Positions 1-7,727 of a stretch of 64,000 nucleotides of DNA are shown one piece after another. The DNA lies in assembly GCF_019801145.1 (NCBI RefSeq), contig NZ_JAHVJQ010000001.1:558001-622000 (forward strand). The letters run 5' to 3'. Position numbers and translations under genes: made by a program. Each line of letters starts with the position of its first letter. Position 1 is the stretch's first letter. Source of the DNA: Leisingera aquaemixtae (GTDB lineage: Bacteria > Pseudomonadota > Alphaproteobacteria > Rhodobacterales > Rhodobacteraceae). The notes below the pieces were generated by a model. It ran no database searches, was not told the origin of the DNA, and saw only the letters and a program-made list of their open reading frames with translations.

Positions 1-83
1 GATGCGTAGCGGTGAACCGGGGGCGGGGCAAGGCGCTTGCCGCGCTGGAGGGCCGCCGTTTTGCCGCGGCCAAAGGGGGTGAC

Positions 84-743
84 GTGGCGTCAGATCTACC
101 GAGGTTTCTGCCGGGTGCGGGCCGGATCATTCAATGCGACGGCTGCGTCTCCGAGGGCGCTGAATGGCTGGCGGCACAGGACCGCCGGTTTGCCGAAGCG
201 CTGGAACTGACCGGCCCGCTGCCCTTGCGGCGCAAGCCCGAAGGGTTTGCCGAACTGCTGAGTGCAATTGTCAGCCAGCAGGTGAGCGTGGCCTCTGCGA
301 ATGCGATCTGGAAACGGATGAAGGACGCCAGGCTGACAGGGCCGCGCAAGATACTGTGGGCAACGGACGATGATTTGCGCGCAGCCGGCCTCAGCCGCCA
401 GAAGATACGCTATGCCCGGGCGCTGGCTGAGGCGCGCATTGATTTCAAGGCGTTGCGTAATGCTCCTGATGCGGAGGTGATCGCTACGCTGGTGCAGGTG
501 CCGGGGATTGGCGTCTGGACCGCGGAGATTTACGCGATGTTTTCGCTGGGCCGTGCAGACGTGTTTGCCCATGGCGACCTGGCCCTGCAGGAGGCCGCGC
601 GGGTCCTGTTCAGTCTGCCTGCCCGCCCCAAGGAGCGGGAGATGCGGCAAATCGCGGAAGCCTGGTCGCCGTGGCGGTCGGTTGCGGCGCGCATTCTGTG
701 GGCCTATTACCGGGTGGCGAAGGACAGGGAAGGAATCCGATGA
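84..743 (+). CDS. AlkA-type DNA-3-methyladenine glycosylase (HhH-GPD family)
   Basis: Likely excises alkylated bases from DNA as the first step of base excision repair. The helix-hairpin-helix is visible as VPGIGVWTAE, followed by the region VFAHGDLAL that carries the presumed catalytic Asp of the HhH-GPD fold. I chose the GTG at 84 because AAAGGGGG sits about six bases upstream; an in-frame GTG at 12 would add 24 residues of low-quality sequence. At 219 aa it is shorter than E. coli AlkA because it lacks the N-terminal AlkA-specific domain, as is usual in alphaproteobacterial forms. It overlaps the next gene by 4 nt (ATGA), so the two are probably translationally coupled. Family assignment is firm; the exact substrate range is inference. 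Confidence 0.88.
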   Translation: MASDLPRFLPGAGRIIQCDGCVSEGAEWLAAQDRRFAEALELTGPLPLRRKPEGFAELLSAIVSQQVSVASANAIWKRMKDARLTGPRKILWATDDDLRAAGLSRQKIRYARALAEARIDFKALRNAPDAEVIATLVQVPGIGVWTAEIYAMFSLGRADVFAHGDLALQEAARVLFSLPARPKEREMRQIAEAWSPWRSVAARILWAYYRVAKDREGIR

Positions 744-1405
744 CTCGTGTACTGAATGCCGGCCGCAAGGAGCCGCTCTCCGGCGAAACCCGCTCCGTTG
801 TGGTGTTCCTGCATGGCTATGGCGCCAATGGCGCGGACCTGCTGGGGCTGGCCGACCCTCTGGGCGAACATCTGCCGGACACGCTGTTTGTCGCACCCGA
901 TGCGCCCGAGGCCTGCGCCGGTGCGCCGTTCGGCTTCCAGTGGTTTCCGATTCCCTGGATCGACGGTTCGTCGGAAGAGGAAAGCATGCGCGGGATGCAG
1001 GCTGCAGTGGAGGATCTGAACGCCTTCCTCGATGCGCTGATGGTGGACGAGGATGTTCTGCCGGAGCAGGTTGTGCTGTTTGGATTCAGCCAGGGCACCA
1101 TGATGAGCCTGCATGTGGCGCCGCGGCGCGAGGACGCTGTATCCGGGATTGTTGCATTTTCCGGCCGTCTGCTGGCGCCGGAGCTTCTGAAGGATGAGGC
1201 GGTTTCCAAGATGCCTGTTCTGCTTGTGCATGGCGATCAGGACGACGTGGTGCCGGTGCAATCGCTGCCCGAGGCCGCCGAAGCACTGCAGGAAGCCGGT
1301 TTCCAAGATGTGTTTGCCCATATCCAGAAAGGCACCGCCCACGGTATCGCGCCGGACGGTCTGAGCGTGGCGCTGGCCTTCATGCGCGACAAGCTTGGCC
1401 TGTAA
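740..1405 (+). CDS. Alpha/beta hydrolase, phospholipase/carboxylesterase family
   Basis: A 221-aa cytoplasmic serine hydrolase of the carboxylesterase/phospholipase (YpfH, Abhydrolase_2) family. The sequence shows the oxyanion-side motif FLHGYGANG near the N-terminus, the nucleophile elbow GFSQG around residue 117, an acid in HGDQDDVVP and the catalytic His in GTAHGI near the C-terminus, so the triad is complete. The ATG overlaps the stop of the glycosylase gene as ATGA, which fixes the start better than longer in-frame alternatives. There is no signal peptide. The natural substrate cannot be read from the sequence; family members cleave short acyl esters or lysophospholipids. Confidence 0.88.
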   Translation: MTRVLNAGRKEPLSGETRSVVVFLHGYGANGADLLGLADPLGEHLPDTLFVAPDAPEACAGAPFGFQWFPIPWIDGSSEEESMRGMQAAVEDLNAFLDALMVDEDVLPEQVVLFGFSQGTMMSLHVAPRREDAVSGIVAFSGRLLAPELLKDEAVSKMPVLLVHGDQDDVVPVQSLPEAAEALQEAGFQDVFAHIQKGTAHGIAPDGLSVALAFMRDKLGL

Positions 1406-1437
1406 GCCGCTGAATTGAAGTTGGATTGTTCTGTGGG

Positions 1438-1860
1438 TCAATAGGCCCACAGATGCGGCTCGGCAATTTCGAGCGAGTTTCCGGCGGGATCGCGGAAATA
1501 GACCGACCGCGCGCCGCTGGGCCAGTCAAATTCGGATTCGATTTCCACGCCGGCCTCCAGCAGCCGGGCGCGCATCAGGAGCAGCGCTTCCCTCGGCTGG
1601 GAGAAACACAGATGCCCCGGCCCATGTGCGCCATGCGGCGGCACCGGCAATCGCGGATTTCCTGGTGGCTTCACGGTTTCGGCAGCATTGAACAGCAGCA
1701 CGACGGCACTGCCGCAGCGGAAAAACACATGCCGGTTGCCGACCCGCTGGATGCATTCGAGCCCCAGCAGGCTGCCGTAAAACTCTTCAGCCGCGTCCAG
1801 ATCGTCGACATAAAGCGACGCTTCCAGAATGGCATCGGGGGCAGGGGCTTGAGGCAGCAT
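1438..1860 (-). CDS. VOC superfamily (glyoxalase/bleomycin resistance-like) protein
   Basis: A 140-aa single-domain vicinal-oxygen-chelate protein. It shows the paired beta-alpha-beta pattern: ASLYVDDLDAAEEFYGSLLG in the first half and a second module with a VEIESEFDWPSGARSVYFRDPAGNSLE-like end, where the final E is a usual metal ligand. Such proteins act as dimers in isomerisation, dioxygenation or drug binding; the substrate here is unknown. It runs opposite to the esterase (32-bp convergent gap) and lies 12 bp downstream of the pseudouridine synthase gene, so those two minus-strand genes may be co-transcribed. Confidence 0.85.
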   Translation of the reverse strand: MLPQAPAPDAILEASLYVDDLDAAEEFYGSLLGLECIQRVGNRHVFFRCGSAVVLLFNAAETVKPPGNPRLPVPPHGAHGPGHLCFSQPREALLLMRARLLEAGVEIESEFDWPSGARSVYFRDPAGNSLEIAEPHLWAY

Positions 1861-1872
1861 GATGGCAGGCTA

Positions 1873-2526
1873 TCAGCGGCGCCTGGGCCTGTCACCTTTT
1901 GCCGGGCGCGGTAATGCGGCCTTGGGCCTGCGCGGCGGCTTTTGCGAGGGTTTGGGCGGGCCGGGCACGCGCGGCGGCTCCAGGTCCTCCCAGGCGCCCT
2001 GCGCCAGCCCGTCCAGCGTCCAGGCGCCAATGCTGTAGCGGATCAGCCGCAGGGTCGGATGCCCGACAGCCGCAGTCATGCGCCGCACCTGGCGGTTGCG
2101 GCCTTCACGGATGGTGAGCGAAATCCAGCTGTCGGGGACCGTCTTGCGCACCCGGACAGGCGGCGTGCGCGCCCAGAGCCCAGGCGGTTCCGGGATCACC
2201 TGCACCTTGGCGGGCCGGGTTTTTCCGTCCTTCAGATCAACGCCCTCCGCCAGCAGCCTGAGTGCTTCGGCGCTGGGAATGCCCTCGACCTGCACCCAGT
2301 AGGTCTTGTCCATCTTGTGCTTTGGGTCGGTGATCCAGGACTGCAGGCGGCCATTGTCCGTCAGCAGCATCAGCCCCTCGCTGTCGCGGTCCAGACGGCC
2401 GGCGGCATAGACGCCGGGGCAGTCGATATACTGGCTGAGCGTTGCCCGCGGGCTGTCCTGGCTGCCGCGGTCGGTGAACTGGGGCAGCACGTCATAGGGT
2501 TTGTTGAAGCGGATCAAACGGGTCAT
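1873..2526 (-). CDS. rluE: rRNA large-subunit pseudouridine synthase, RluE-like
   Basis: Converts uridine to pseudouridine in 23S rRNA (the E. coli RluE target is U2457). The 217-aa product starts MTRLIRFNKPYDVLPQF, the typical RsuA/RluE-family beginning without an S4 domain, and carries the catalytic motif GRLDRDSEGLMLLTDNG with the essential Asp. The C-terminus is a basic, proline-rich tail (PRRPKAALPRPAKG). A longer reading upstream to 2754 is possible but lacks family similarity. The gene is divergent from the HNH nuclease gene, with a 230-bp intergenic region holding DnaA-like boxes. The symbol follows E. coli; the modified position in this organism is inferred. Confidence 0.88.
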   Translation of the reverse strand: MTRLIRFNKPYDVLPQFTDRGSQDSPRATLSQYIDCPGVYAAGRLDRDSEGLMLLTDNGRLQSWITDPKHKMDKTYWVQVEGIPSAEALRLLAEGVDLKDGKTRPAKVQVIPEPPGLWARTPPVRVRKTVPDSWISLTIREGRNRQVRRMTAAVGHPTLRLIRYSIGAWTLDGLAQGAWEDLEPPRVPGPPKPSQKPPRRPKAALPRPAKGDRPRRR

Positions 2527-2582
2527 GGCAGGGCAATAGGCGGGGTGGGACGGCAGAGCAAGAGGCCCGAGGCGCAGCTGCT

Positions 2583-2647
2583 TGTGGATAACTGTCACCG
2601 TTGTGTTACCGGAAGCGGCTAAAAAGCTCCCGACATGTTGTGGATCA
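2583..2647. promoter_or_regulatory. Two DnaA-box-like sequences in the rluE/HNH divergent region
   Basis: At 2583-2591 the minus strand reads TTATCCACA, identical to the consensus DnaA box. At 2639-2647 it reads TGATCCACA, one mismatch from consensus, in the same orientation 56 bp away. They lie between the divergent starts of rluE (2526) and the HNH gene (2757). A role in DnaA-linked transcription is inference, as single boxes occur by chance. Confidence 0.4.
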
Positions 2648-2756
2648 TTGGGGCTTGTCAGGTGCCAACCACGATATATAGTCAAAGTGAGGCTGGGGCG
2701 GGTTCCCCGCTCTGGTTCCGGGAAACGGAAGATCAGGGCGAGGAAGACGTTCAAAA

Positions 2757-3341
2757 ATGGATGGCGATTTCAGAGCAGAGTTTGTCAGATCTCCAGGGGC
2801 GCTGAAACAGCACCCCGCGCTGGTGCTGAATGCGGATTACCGGCCGCTATCATATTACCCGCTTTCTCTATGGTCCTGGCAGGATGCAGTTAAGGCAGCA
2901 TGGCTCGACCGGGTGGCCATCGTGGCCGAGTATGACGAGGTCGTGCACAGTCCGAGCACCGAGATCCGAATACCGTCTGTGGTGGTTCTGAAAGATTATG
3001 TAAAACCTCAAAAGCGCGTGGCCTTCACGCGCTTTAATTTGTTTTTGCGGGATGAATTCTGCTGCCAGTATTGCGGCAGCAAGGGCGAACTGACATTCGA
3101 CCATGTGGTGCCGCGCGCCGCCGGCGGTGTGACCAGCTGGGAAAACGTGGTTGCGGCCTGCAGCCCCTGCAACCTCAAGAAGGGGTCAAAGTCGCTGCAC
3201 CGGGCGGGAATGTCGCTGCGCAAACCGCCGCGGCGCCCGGGCGCGGAGGAGTTGCGCAACACGGGACGCAAGTTCCCGCCCAACCACCTGCACGAAAGCT
3301 GGATGGACTTCCTTTACTGGGATACCGAGCTGGACGCTTGA
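2757..3341 (+). CDS. HNH endonuclease family protein
   Basis: A 194-aa protein with an HNH nuclease core in its second half. A CxxC knuckle (CCQYCG) is followed by LTFDHVVPRAAGG (the catalytic His), SWENVV (the N of HNH) and a second CxxC in CSPCNLKKG that completes a zinc-binding site. The N-terminal ~90 residues (LNADYRPLSYYPLSLW, RFNLFLRD) are characteristic of a conserved family widespread in alphaproteobacteria and cyanobacteria whose role is not established. There are no neighbouring restriction or toxin genes, so a housekeeping DNA-processing role is more likely than defence. The ATG at 2757 gives the family-typical N-terminus. Confidence 0.87.
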   Translation: MDGDFRAEFVRSPGALKQHPALVLNADYRPLSYYPLSLWSWQDAVKAAWLDRVAIVAEYDEVVHSPSTEIRIPSVVVLKDYVKPQKRVAFTRFNLFLRDEFCCQYCGSKGELTFDHVVPRAAGGVTSWENVVAACSPCNLKKGSKSLHRAGMSLRKPPRRPGAEELRNTGRKFPPNHLHESWMDFLYWDTELDA

Positions 3342-3471
3342 GAAAGACCGCCTGGTTCGGCGCTGCCAAGCCTGAAACACGAGGACACTGCCGCGAGGGC
3401 CGTGCACGGCATCGCTGCGGCTCTTTAGACAAGATGCAATTCTCGGCCGGACAGGCCTGTTGCGGACTGCA

Positions 3472-3491
3472 AAAAGGCCAACCGGCCTTTT
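3472..3491. terminator. Bidirectional intrinsic terminator
   Basis: AAAAGGCC-AACC-GGCCTTTT forms an 8-bp stem with a 4-nt loop and a T-run on both strands. It lies between the convergent HNH gene and the receiver-like gene, so it can serve both. Confidence 0.75.
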
Positions 3492-3519
3492 CACCTTGCT
3501 CAGCACTGCTGGCTTTGGC

Positions 3520-3885
3520 CTATTCACCGGCCAGAATCATAACCGCGTCCAGATGGCTCGTCGAAAACGGCCGGGTGAGCATCGGCAGGTCTTGCAGCTC
3601 CGGCTCCGTGCTTTCCCCGTTCACCAGAATAATGCGCCAGCCCTTGGCACGGGCCGTAAGCAGCCAGTCCCGGGCCGCCGGATCGCTGAGGGAAAAGGCA
3701 AAAAACACCAGCCGCGGCGGCGGCGTGCGGTCATCGAGAAAGGCCGTGCAAAGCTCGATCTTGGTTGCGCTGATAACGTTGTCCAGACCGCGGCGCATAA
3801 GATAGTCGGTGATATCGACAGCTTCCAACGTGTTTCCGGTCAGGATCAGAATGGGTGCTTCCGCACCGGTAGTCTCAGTACCCAT
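3520..3885 (-). CDS. Degenerate response-regulator receiver protein
   Basis: A 121-aa single-domain protein with the alternating beta-alpha layout of a CheY-like receiver, for example ILILTGN (beta1), PRLVFFAFSL (beta3), WRIILVNGES (beta4) and MLTRPFS (beta5). The residues needed for phosphorylation are missing: the acidic pair after beta1 is replaced by TGN, the phospho-accepting Asp at the end of beta3 by FAF, and the beta5 Lys by Arg (LTRPF). It therefore cannot accept phosphate in the usual way and may act as a pseudo-receiver or protein adaptor. A strong SD (AGGAGACC) precedes the ATG. No kinase gene is adjacent. Confidence 0.72.
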   Translation of the reverse strand: MGTETTGAEAPILILTGNTLEAVDITDYLMRRGLDNVISATKIELCTAFLDDRTPPPRLVFFAFSLSDPAARDWLLTARAKGWRIILVNGESTEPELQDLPMLTRPFSTSHLDAVMILAGE

Positions 3886-4222
3886 AAGGTCTCCTCAAAT
3901 TGTGGAGGAGAATTGCCACCGGCACTCGGGGTTCTCATTAAACTGTGACATATCAGGGAGAAAAAAATCCGCAGCTGACTGCAACCTCAGAGCCGGGCCT
4001 GGGAAGCTCGGAGGATGATTAAACACAAGGAGTGAGCTGTAAGATATTGATAAAATAAATATAAGTTACAGTCCTGGAGCGTGGCTGTAGTAAGTTTTTG
4101 CAGTGCCTGGGCGGCAGGCCGCGCTTCTTCGAATTGTCATGGTTTAAGTCCCGGCGCCGCGATGCGGGGCCGGGTAGCGGGCAGGCCTCGGCGGCGAGCT
4201 TCCAGGCGCGCAGCAGCGGCTA
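3886..4222. other. Intergenic region, no gene seen
   Basis: About 337 bp between the receiver-like gene and the AI-2E transporter gene. It includes an AT-rich stretch at roughly 4016-4075 (GATAAAATAAATATAAG), unlike the GC-rich surroundings, which could hold promoter or curvature elements. I see no coding frame with a ribosome site and no clear hairpin. Confidence 0.4.
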
Positions 4223-5254
4223 TCAGACTACCTTTTGCAAAGGGTCGTCCGCGGTGTCGTCCGCAGCGCCGGGGTTCGGCTCCAGCAGCACACCCAGCCA
4301 CAACAGCAGGGGCAGCGTTACAAAGGCGCCAACCGGTCCCCACAGCCACAGGCCGAAGACAATCGACAGAAAGATCAGCAGCGGGTTGATCGCCATGCGC
4401 TGGCCGACCACCAGCGGCGTGACGATGTTCGCCTCTGCCATGTTGAGCGCGAGGAACGCCAGCGGCGGCAGCACCGCATAGGCGCCATGGAACTGCAAGA
4501 TGCCTGCAAGCGCCAGCCCCGATGCCACCAGCAGCGGGCCAAGATACAGCACATAGTTCAACAGCCCCGCGGCAAGCCCCCACAGGAGCGCATATTCAAC
4601 TCCCAGCGCCATCATCGCCGCCGCCGTGGCCGCGCCGAGTCCGGCGTTGACCAGAGTGATTGCTGCAAAGTAGCGCGCCACAACCGTGTCAGCGTGCTTG
4701 AGCCGGTCTTTCAGCGGCCCGGTCAGCCGGTAGAGATCGTTGCGTGTCAGGGTGAAGAAGAACAGTGTGCCGACAAAGATGAACACCTGCGAGACAAAGC
4801 TGGGCGCCAGCCAAAGCGCATCGCCCACCGAAGGGATCGCCGTCTGCGGCTCCACCGCTTCGGCGCCGACGCTTTCCTCGATTTCCTGGCTGATCGTCTC
4901 GATGCCGCGCAGCAGATGCGATGCCTCGCCGATCAGGCGTGCCATCACCGCCTTGATGCGGGGAAGTTCCTCGATAAGCACGTTGATCAGCGGCTCGATC
5001 AGCAACAGGATCACCGCCACAAACAGGGTAGACAGCAGGAGCAGCGACAGGGCGATCACCAGCCGCGGCACCCCGTGGCGTGCCAGCTTGTCCGCCAGCG
5101 GCGACACCACGACGCCAAGCACCAGGGCAAAGCTCATCGGCGCCAGGATTTGCTGTGCCAGCTGCAGGGCTGTGGTGACAGCTATGACCGTCAGGATGAG
5201 CAGCATCACCCGCACGCCGCGGCCGCTGAGAGCTGTTATCAGGACACCAGGCAT
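4223..5254 (-). CDS. AI-2E family transporter (PerM/YdiK-like permease)
   Basis: A 343-aa integral membrane protein of the AI-2E exporter superfamily. Hydrophobic segments occur near residues 15-50 (VMLLILTVIAVTTALQLAQQ, then FALVLGVVVSPL), around 65-90, after a long central hydrophilic stretch at 150-170, and in four or more helices toward the C-terminus (GLAAGLLNYVLYLGPLL, SIVFGLWLWGPVGAFVTLPLLL). The latter match the conserved family region. Members export small solutes or act in Na+/H+ and stress physiology; an autoinducer-2 role cannot be assumed. Its ATG overlaps by one base the stop of the preceding small gene, so the two are coupled. Confidence 0.87.
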   Translation of the reverse strand: MPGVLITALSGRGVRVMLLILTVIAVTTALQLAQQILAPMSFALVLGVVVSPLADKLARHGVPRLVIALSLLLLSTLFVAVILLLIEPLINVLIEELPRIKAVMARLIGEASHLLRGIETISQEIEESVGAEAVEPQTAIPSVGDALWLAPSFVSQVFIFVGTLFFFTLTRNDLYRLTGPLKDRLKHADTVVARYFAAITLVNAGLGAATAAAMMALGVEYALLWGLAAGLLNYVLYLGPLLVASGLALAGILQFHGAYAVLPPLAFLALNMAEANIVTPLVVGQRMAINPLLIFLSIVFGLWLWGPVGAFVTLPLLLWLGVLLEPNPGAADDTADDPLQKVV

Positions 5255-5541
5255 CAGTGCGCGGCGTTTTGCGGCGCAGTGGCCTTGAGTGTGCGGGGCG
5301 CGGCGCTGTCGCCCAGGGCGGCGGCGCCAGGGAACAGCAGCGGGTTGAGGCGGGCAAAGGCACTCACCTGTTGCACGGTTTCCTCCAGATGGAGGCGGCG
5401 CAGTCGCTGGCCGGGATCAAAGGCCTGCGCCGCGGGCCCGGCGCCTGTGCGGAGCGTCTCCTCCACGGCGCCCTTGGCCCGGTGCCACAGATCCGCAGCC
5501 TTGCGTCGGGCCTGCTGTTCCAGATCGGACGTATCGGTCAT
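5254..5541 (-). CDS. Small hypothetical protein upstream of the AI-2E transporter gene
   Basis: A 95-aa protein with an acidic, helical, coiled-coil-like N-terminal half (DLEQQARRKAADLWHRAKGAVEETL) and a short weakly hydrophobic region near the C-terminus (NPLLFPGAAALG). I do not recognise a domain. Its stop and the transporter start overlap by 1 nt (TGATG), which argues that it is translated and functionally tied to the transporter. The sequence style resembles the membrane-associated helical proteins of the DUF883/YqjD kind encoded a little upstream. It may be a small accessory or stress protein. Confidence 0.6.
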   Translation of the reverse strand: MTDTSDLEQQARRKAADLWHRAKGAVEETLRTGAGPAAQAFDPGQRLRRLHLEETVQQVSAFARLNPLLFPGAAALGDSAAPRTLKATAPQNAAH

Positions 5542-5621
5542 GTCATCTGCCTTTCTGCTGCCGGGCTGTCACAGGGAAACGTACCGGGGAAAAGTGGGTT
5601 GGATCCGGACGCATCGAAACG

Positions 5622-5726
5622 TCAAGCGCGAACTGGCAAGGAAACTGCCCCGGAAGCTGCTGCAAAGCGGCAAAAGCCGAGGATCAACGACAACAGAAAC
5701 AGCTGTCCGGCAAGTTCGTAGATCAT
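5622..5726 (-). CDS. Candidate 34-aa single-span membrane peptide
   Basis: A short frame starting MIYELAGQLFLLSLILGF and ending PVRA before TGA. A good SD (AAGGGGGG) lies seven bases before the ATG, and the first 23 residues would form a membrane helix. It lies between two small-protein genes on the same strand. Support is only the ribosome site and hydrophobicity; it could be a chance frame. Confidence 0.35.
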   Translation of the reverse strand: MIYELAGQLFLLSLILGFCRFAAASGAVSLPVRA

Positions 5727-5845
5727 GACTTGGCCCCCCTTGGAAATAACGGTTCCGCAAGCTCAACGCGGGCAGCAGGAGATGGTTCCTTGTTTTTTGT
5801 ATCGACTGGGACCCCGCTGTTCGCAGAGCGCCACAGCGTGACAAA

Positions 5846-5878
5846 CGACCAAGCCGCGCGTTTGGCGCGGCTTGGTCG
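5846..5878 (-). terminator. Intrinsic terminator after the DUF883-like gene
   Basis: A perfect 14-bp stem (arms 5846-5859 and 5865-5878, outer bases CGACCAAG/CTTGGTCG) with a GTTTG loop, followed on the minus strand by TTTGT. It lies 25 bp past the DUF883-like stop codon. Confidence 0.72.
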
Positions 5879-5902
5879 GAATACGGCTGTCCGCAGTTCG
5901 GA

Positions 5903-6181
5903 TCAGTAGCGCCTGCGCATGGCAAGCCCCAGCAGAATGCCCGCGCCAAGTGCGCCTGCAAGTGCAAGCCCCGGGTTCTTCTTGACGAAGTCCTGGGTCT
6001 GGCCGGCAAAGCGCTGCACCTCGCCCGAGCTGTACTTCATCCCGGCATCCAAGTGTTCCTGCGCCGTTTGTACAGCCTGGGAGGCCTGCTCTTTGGCGCG
6101 GTCCGCAAGGCTGTCAGCGGAAGAGTCCTTGGCGCTGGCCTTGGTGTCGGGACGCCGCGTGGTTTCGGTCGTGCTGGTCAT
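5903..6181 (-). CDS. DUF883 (ElaB/YqjD-like) membrane-anchored protein
   Basis: A 92-aa protein with a hydrophilic helical N-terminal region (DRAKEQASQAVQTAQEHLDAG) and a C-terminal glycine-rich membrane segment PGLALAGALGAGILLGLAMRRRY. This is the arrangement of the ElaB/YqjD/YgaM family, which in E. coli are tail-anchored, stationary-phase, ribosome-associated inner-membrane proteins. The SD AGAGGAAG precedes the ATG. It is followed by a strong terminator and preceded by a DUF1328 gene on the same strand. A stress-linked role is inferred from the family. Confidence 0.78.
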   Translation of the reverse strand: MTSTTETTRRPDTKASAKDSSADSLADRAKEQASQAVQTAQEHLDAGMKYSSGEVQRFAGQTQDFVKKNPGLALAGALGAGILLGLAMRRRY

Positions 6182-6221
6182 ATCAACTTCCTCTTGGGTT
6201 TTCGGATGGGGGTGAGCTGGA

Positions 6222-6383
6222 TCACTTGCGGATCAGGCGCAGGGCAATCGAAAGGACGAAGAGCACCAGGAAAATCACAAACAGGATCTTTGCGATCCCG
6301 GCTGACGCGCCCGCAATGCCGCTGAAGCCGAAAAGGGCAGCGATAAGTGCCACGATCAAGAATGTGAATGCCCAGCCAAGCAT
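6222..6383 (-). CDS. DUF1328 (YtjA family) small membrane protein
   Basis: A 53-aa protein, [20 protein letters not shown] followed by a Gly/Ala linker and a second helix ending ALRLIRK. Two hydrophobic helices with this opening are diagnostic of the YtjA/DUF1328 family of small inner-membrane proteins, often induced under stress or by sigma factors of stationary phase. It is 40 bp upstream of the DUF883-like gene on the same strand, so co-transcription is likely. Function is not established for the family. Confidence 0.8.
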   Translation of the reverse strand: MLGWAFTFLIVALIAALFGFSGIAGASAGIAKILFVIFLVLFVLSIALRLIRK

Positions 6384-6504
6384 GTCTCTCGTTCCTGTTT
6401 CAGTTGTGCGCCGCTCTTAGCGCCGTGTGACAGAACAACGGCTGGGCGGGCGAATGGTTCCGCGCCGACAGCTGGAAACGCGGAAGGCTGGCGCTGAAAC
6501 GGAA

Positions 6505-6538
6505 AACGGCCCCCGCCGGGACAGTAGCGGGGGCCGTT
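6505..6538 (-). terminator. Hairpin, probable terminator of the arginine catabolic operon
   Basis: A 12-bp perfect stem (AACGGCCCCCGC / GCGGGGGCCGTT) with a 10-nt loop, followed on the minus strand by TTCCGTTTC. It lies about 140 bp downstream of the ornithine cyclodeaminase stop codon. The T-tract is weak. Nothing coding is seen between 6384 and 6680. Confidence 0.55.
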
Positions 6539-6680
6539 GAAGGACCAGACTGGTATTGGTCCTGAAGCAGGTTCAGGCTGCCTGCAGGTGCTCTACGCCT
6601 GCAGGCGGGCGTTGGTTCCCGCGCGGCTGCAGATCTTTTCAAAGGGCTGCCGGGAGGGAGATGCCCTATGCTGGCCTAAG

Positions 6681-7727
6681 TCAGCTCTTGGCCCGCTGCA
6701 GCATGCCGAACAGGTCGCGCGGATCGTCGGGGTCGGCCAGCATATCCAGGTCGATAAAGTAATCCGTGCCCTTGATGCGATCGCGGATATACCGCAGCGC
6801 CGAGAAATCCTCGATCGCGAAACCAACACTGTCGAACAGGGTGATCTGGCGGTCGCCGGTACGTCCCTGTTTCTTGCCGGAAATCACTTCCCACAATTCG
6901 GTGACCGGGAAATCCTCCGGCATCTGCTGGATCTCGCCTTCGATCCGCGTTTGCGGCGGGTATTCGACAAACACGTCGGAGCGGCTGAGGATGCCGGCTG
7001 CCAGTTCGGTCTTGCCGGGGCAGTCGCCGCCGATGGCGTTGATATGGACGCCGCTGCCGACCATGTTGTCGGTAAGGATGGTGGCATACTGCTTGTCGGC
7101 GGTGCAGGTGGTGAGAATCTGCGCGCCTTCAATGGCTTCTTCCGGTGTCTTGCAGCTAACGACCTCGATCCCAAGGCCTTGCAGGTTGCGGGCGCATTTT
7201 TCGGTGGCAGCTGAATCCTTGTCATACAGGCGCACGGATTTCAGGCCGATGATCGCCTTCATTGCGAGGGTCTGGAATTCAGACTGGGCGCCGTTGCCGA
7301 TCATCGCCATGGTGGTCGCGCCCTTGGGCGCCAGATACTTGGCGGCCATTGCTGACGTTGCCGCGGTGCGCAGCGCGGTCAGCATGGTCATTTCGGTCAG
7401 CAGCACCGGATAACCGGTGTAGACATCCGCCAGAAGCCCAAAGGCGGTGACGGTCTGCAACCCTTCGGAGGTGTTCTTGGGGTGGCCATTCACGTATTTG
7501 AAGCCATAGGCCTCGCCATCTGAGGTCGGCATCAGTTCGATCACGCCGACATCCGAGTGGCTGGCAACGCGCGGGGTCTTGTCGAACAGCTCCCAGCGCT
7601 TGAAGTCCTCTTCGACATAATCCGCCAAGTCGCGCAGCATCTGCTCGATGCCAACGTGATGAATGAGGCGCATCATGTTGTCGACGCTGACAAAAGGCAC
7701 CAGTGCCTTGTCCGAAGGCTGTGTCAT
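6681..7727 (-). CDS. Ornithine cyclodeaminase
   Basis: Converts L-ornithine to L-proline and ammonia using bound NAD. The 348-aa protein carries the substrate-side motif region LLTEMTMLTALRTAATSAMAAKYLA, the Rossmann motif MIGNGAQSEFQ and the conserved INAIGGDCPGKTEL segment of the ornithine cyclodeaminase/mu-crystallin family. Length and the full pattern match true ornithine cyclodeaminases rather than the shorter alanine dehydrogenase-like members. It is the last gene of the arginase-ctlX-ocd operon, overlapping ctlX by 4 nt (ATGA). It therefore takes the ornithine made by both upstream enzymes. A GTTPase or regulatory domain is absent. Confidence 0.92.
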   Translation of the reverse strand: MTQPSDKALVPFVSVDNMMRLIHHVGIEQMLRDLADYVEEDFKRWELFDKTPRVASHSDVGVIELMPTSDGEAYGFKYVNGHPKNTSEGLQTVTAFGLLADVYTGYPVLLTEMTMLTALRTAATSAMAAKYLAPKGATTMAMIGNGAQSEFQTLAMKAIIGLKSVRLYDKDSAATEKCARNLQGLGIEVVSCKTPEEAIEGAQILTTCTADKQYATILTDNMVGSGVHINAIGGDCPGKTELAAGILSRSDVFVEYPPQTRIEGEIQQMPEDFPVTELWEVISGKKQGRTGDRQITLFDSVGFAIEDFSALRYIRDRIKGTDYFIDLDMLADPDDPRDLFGMLQRAKS

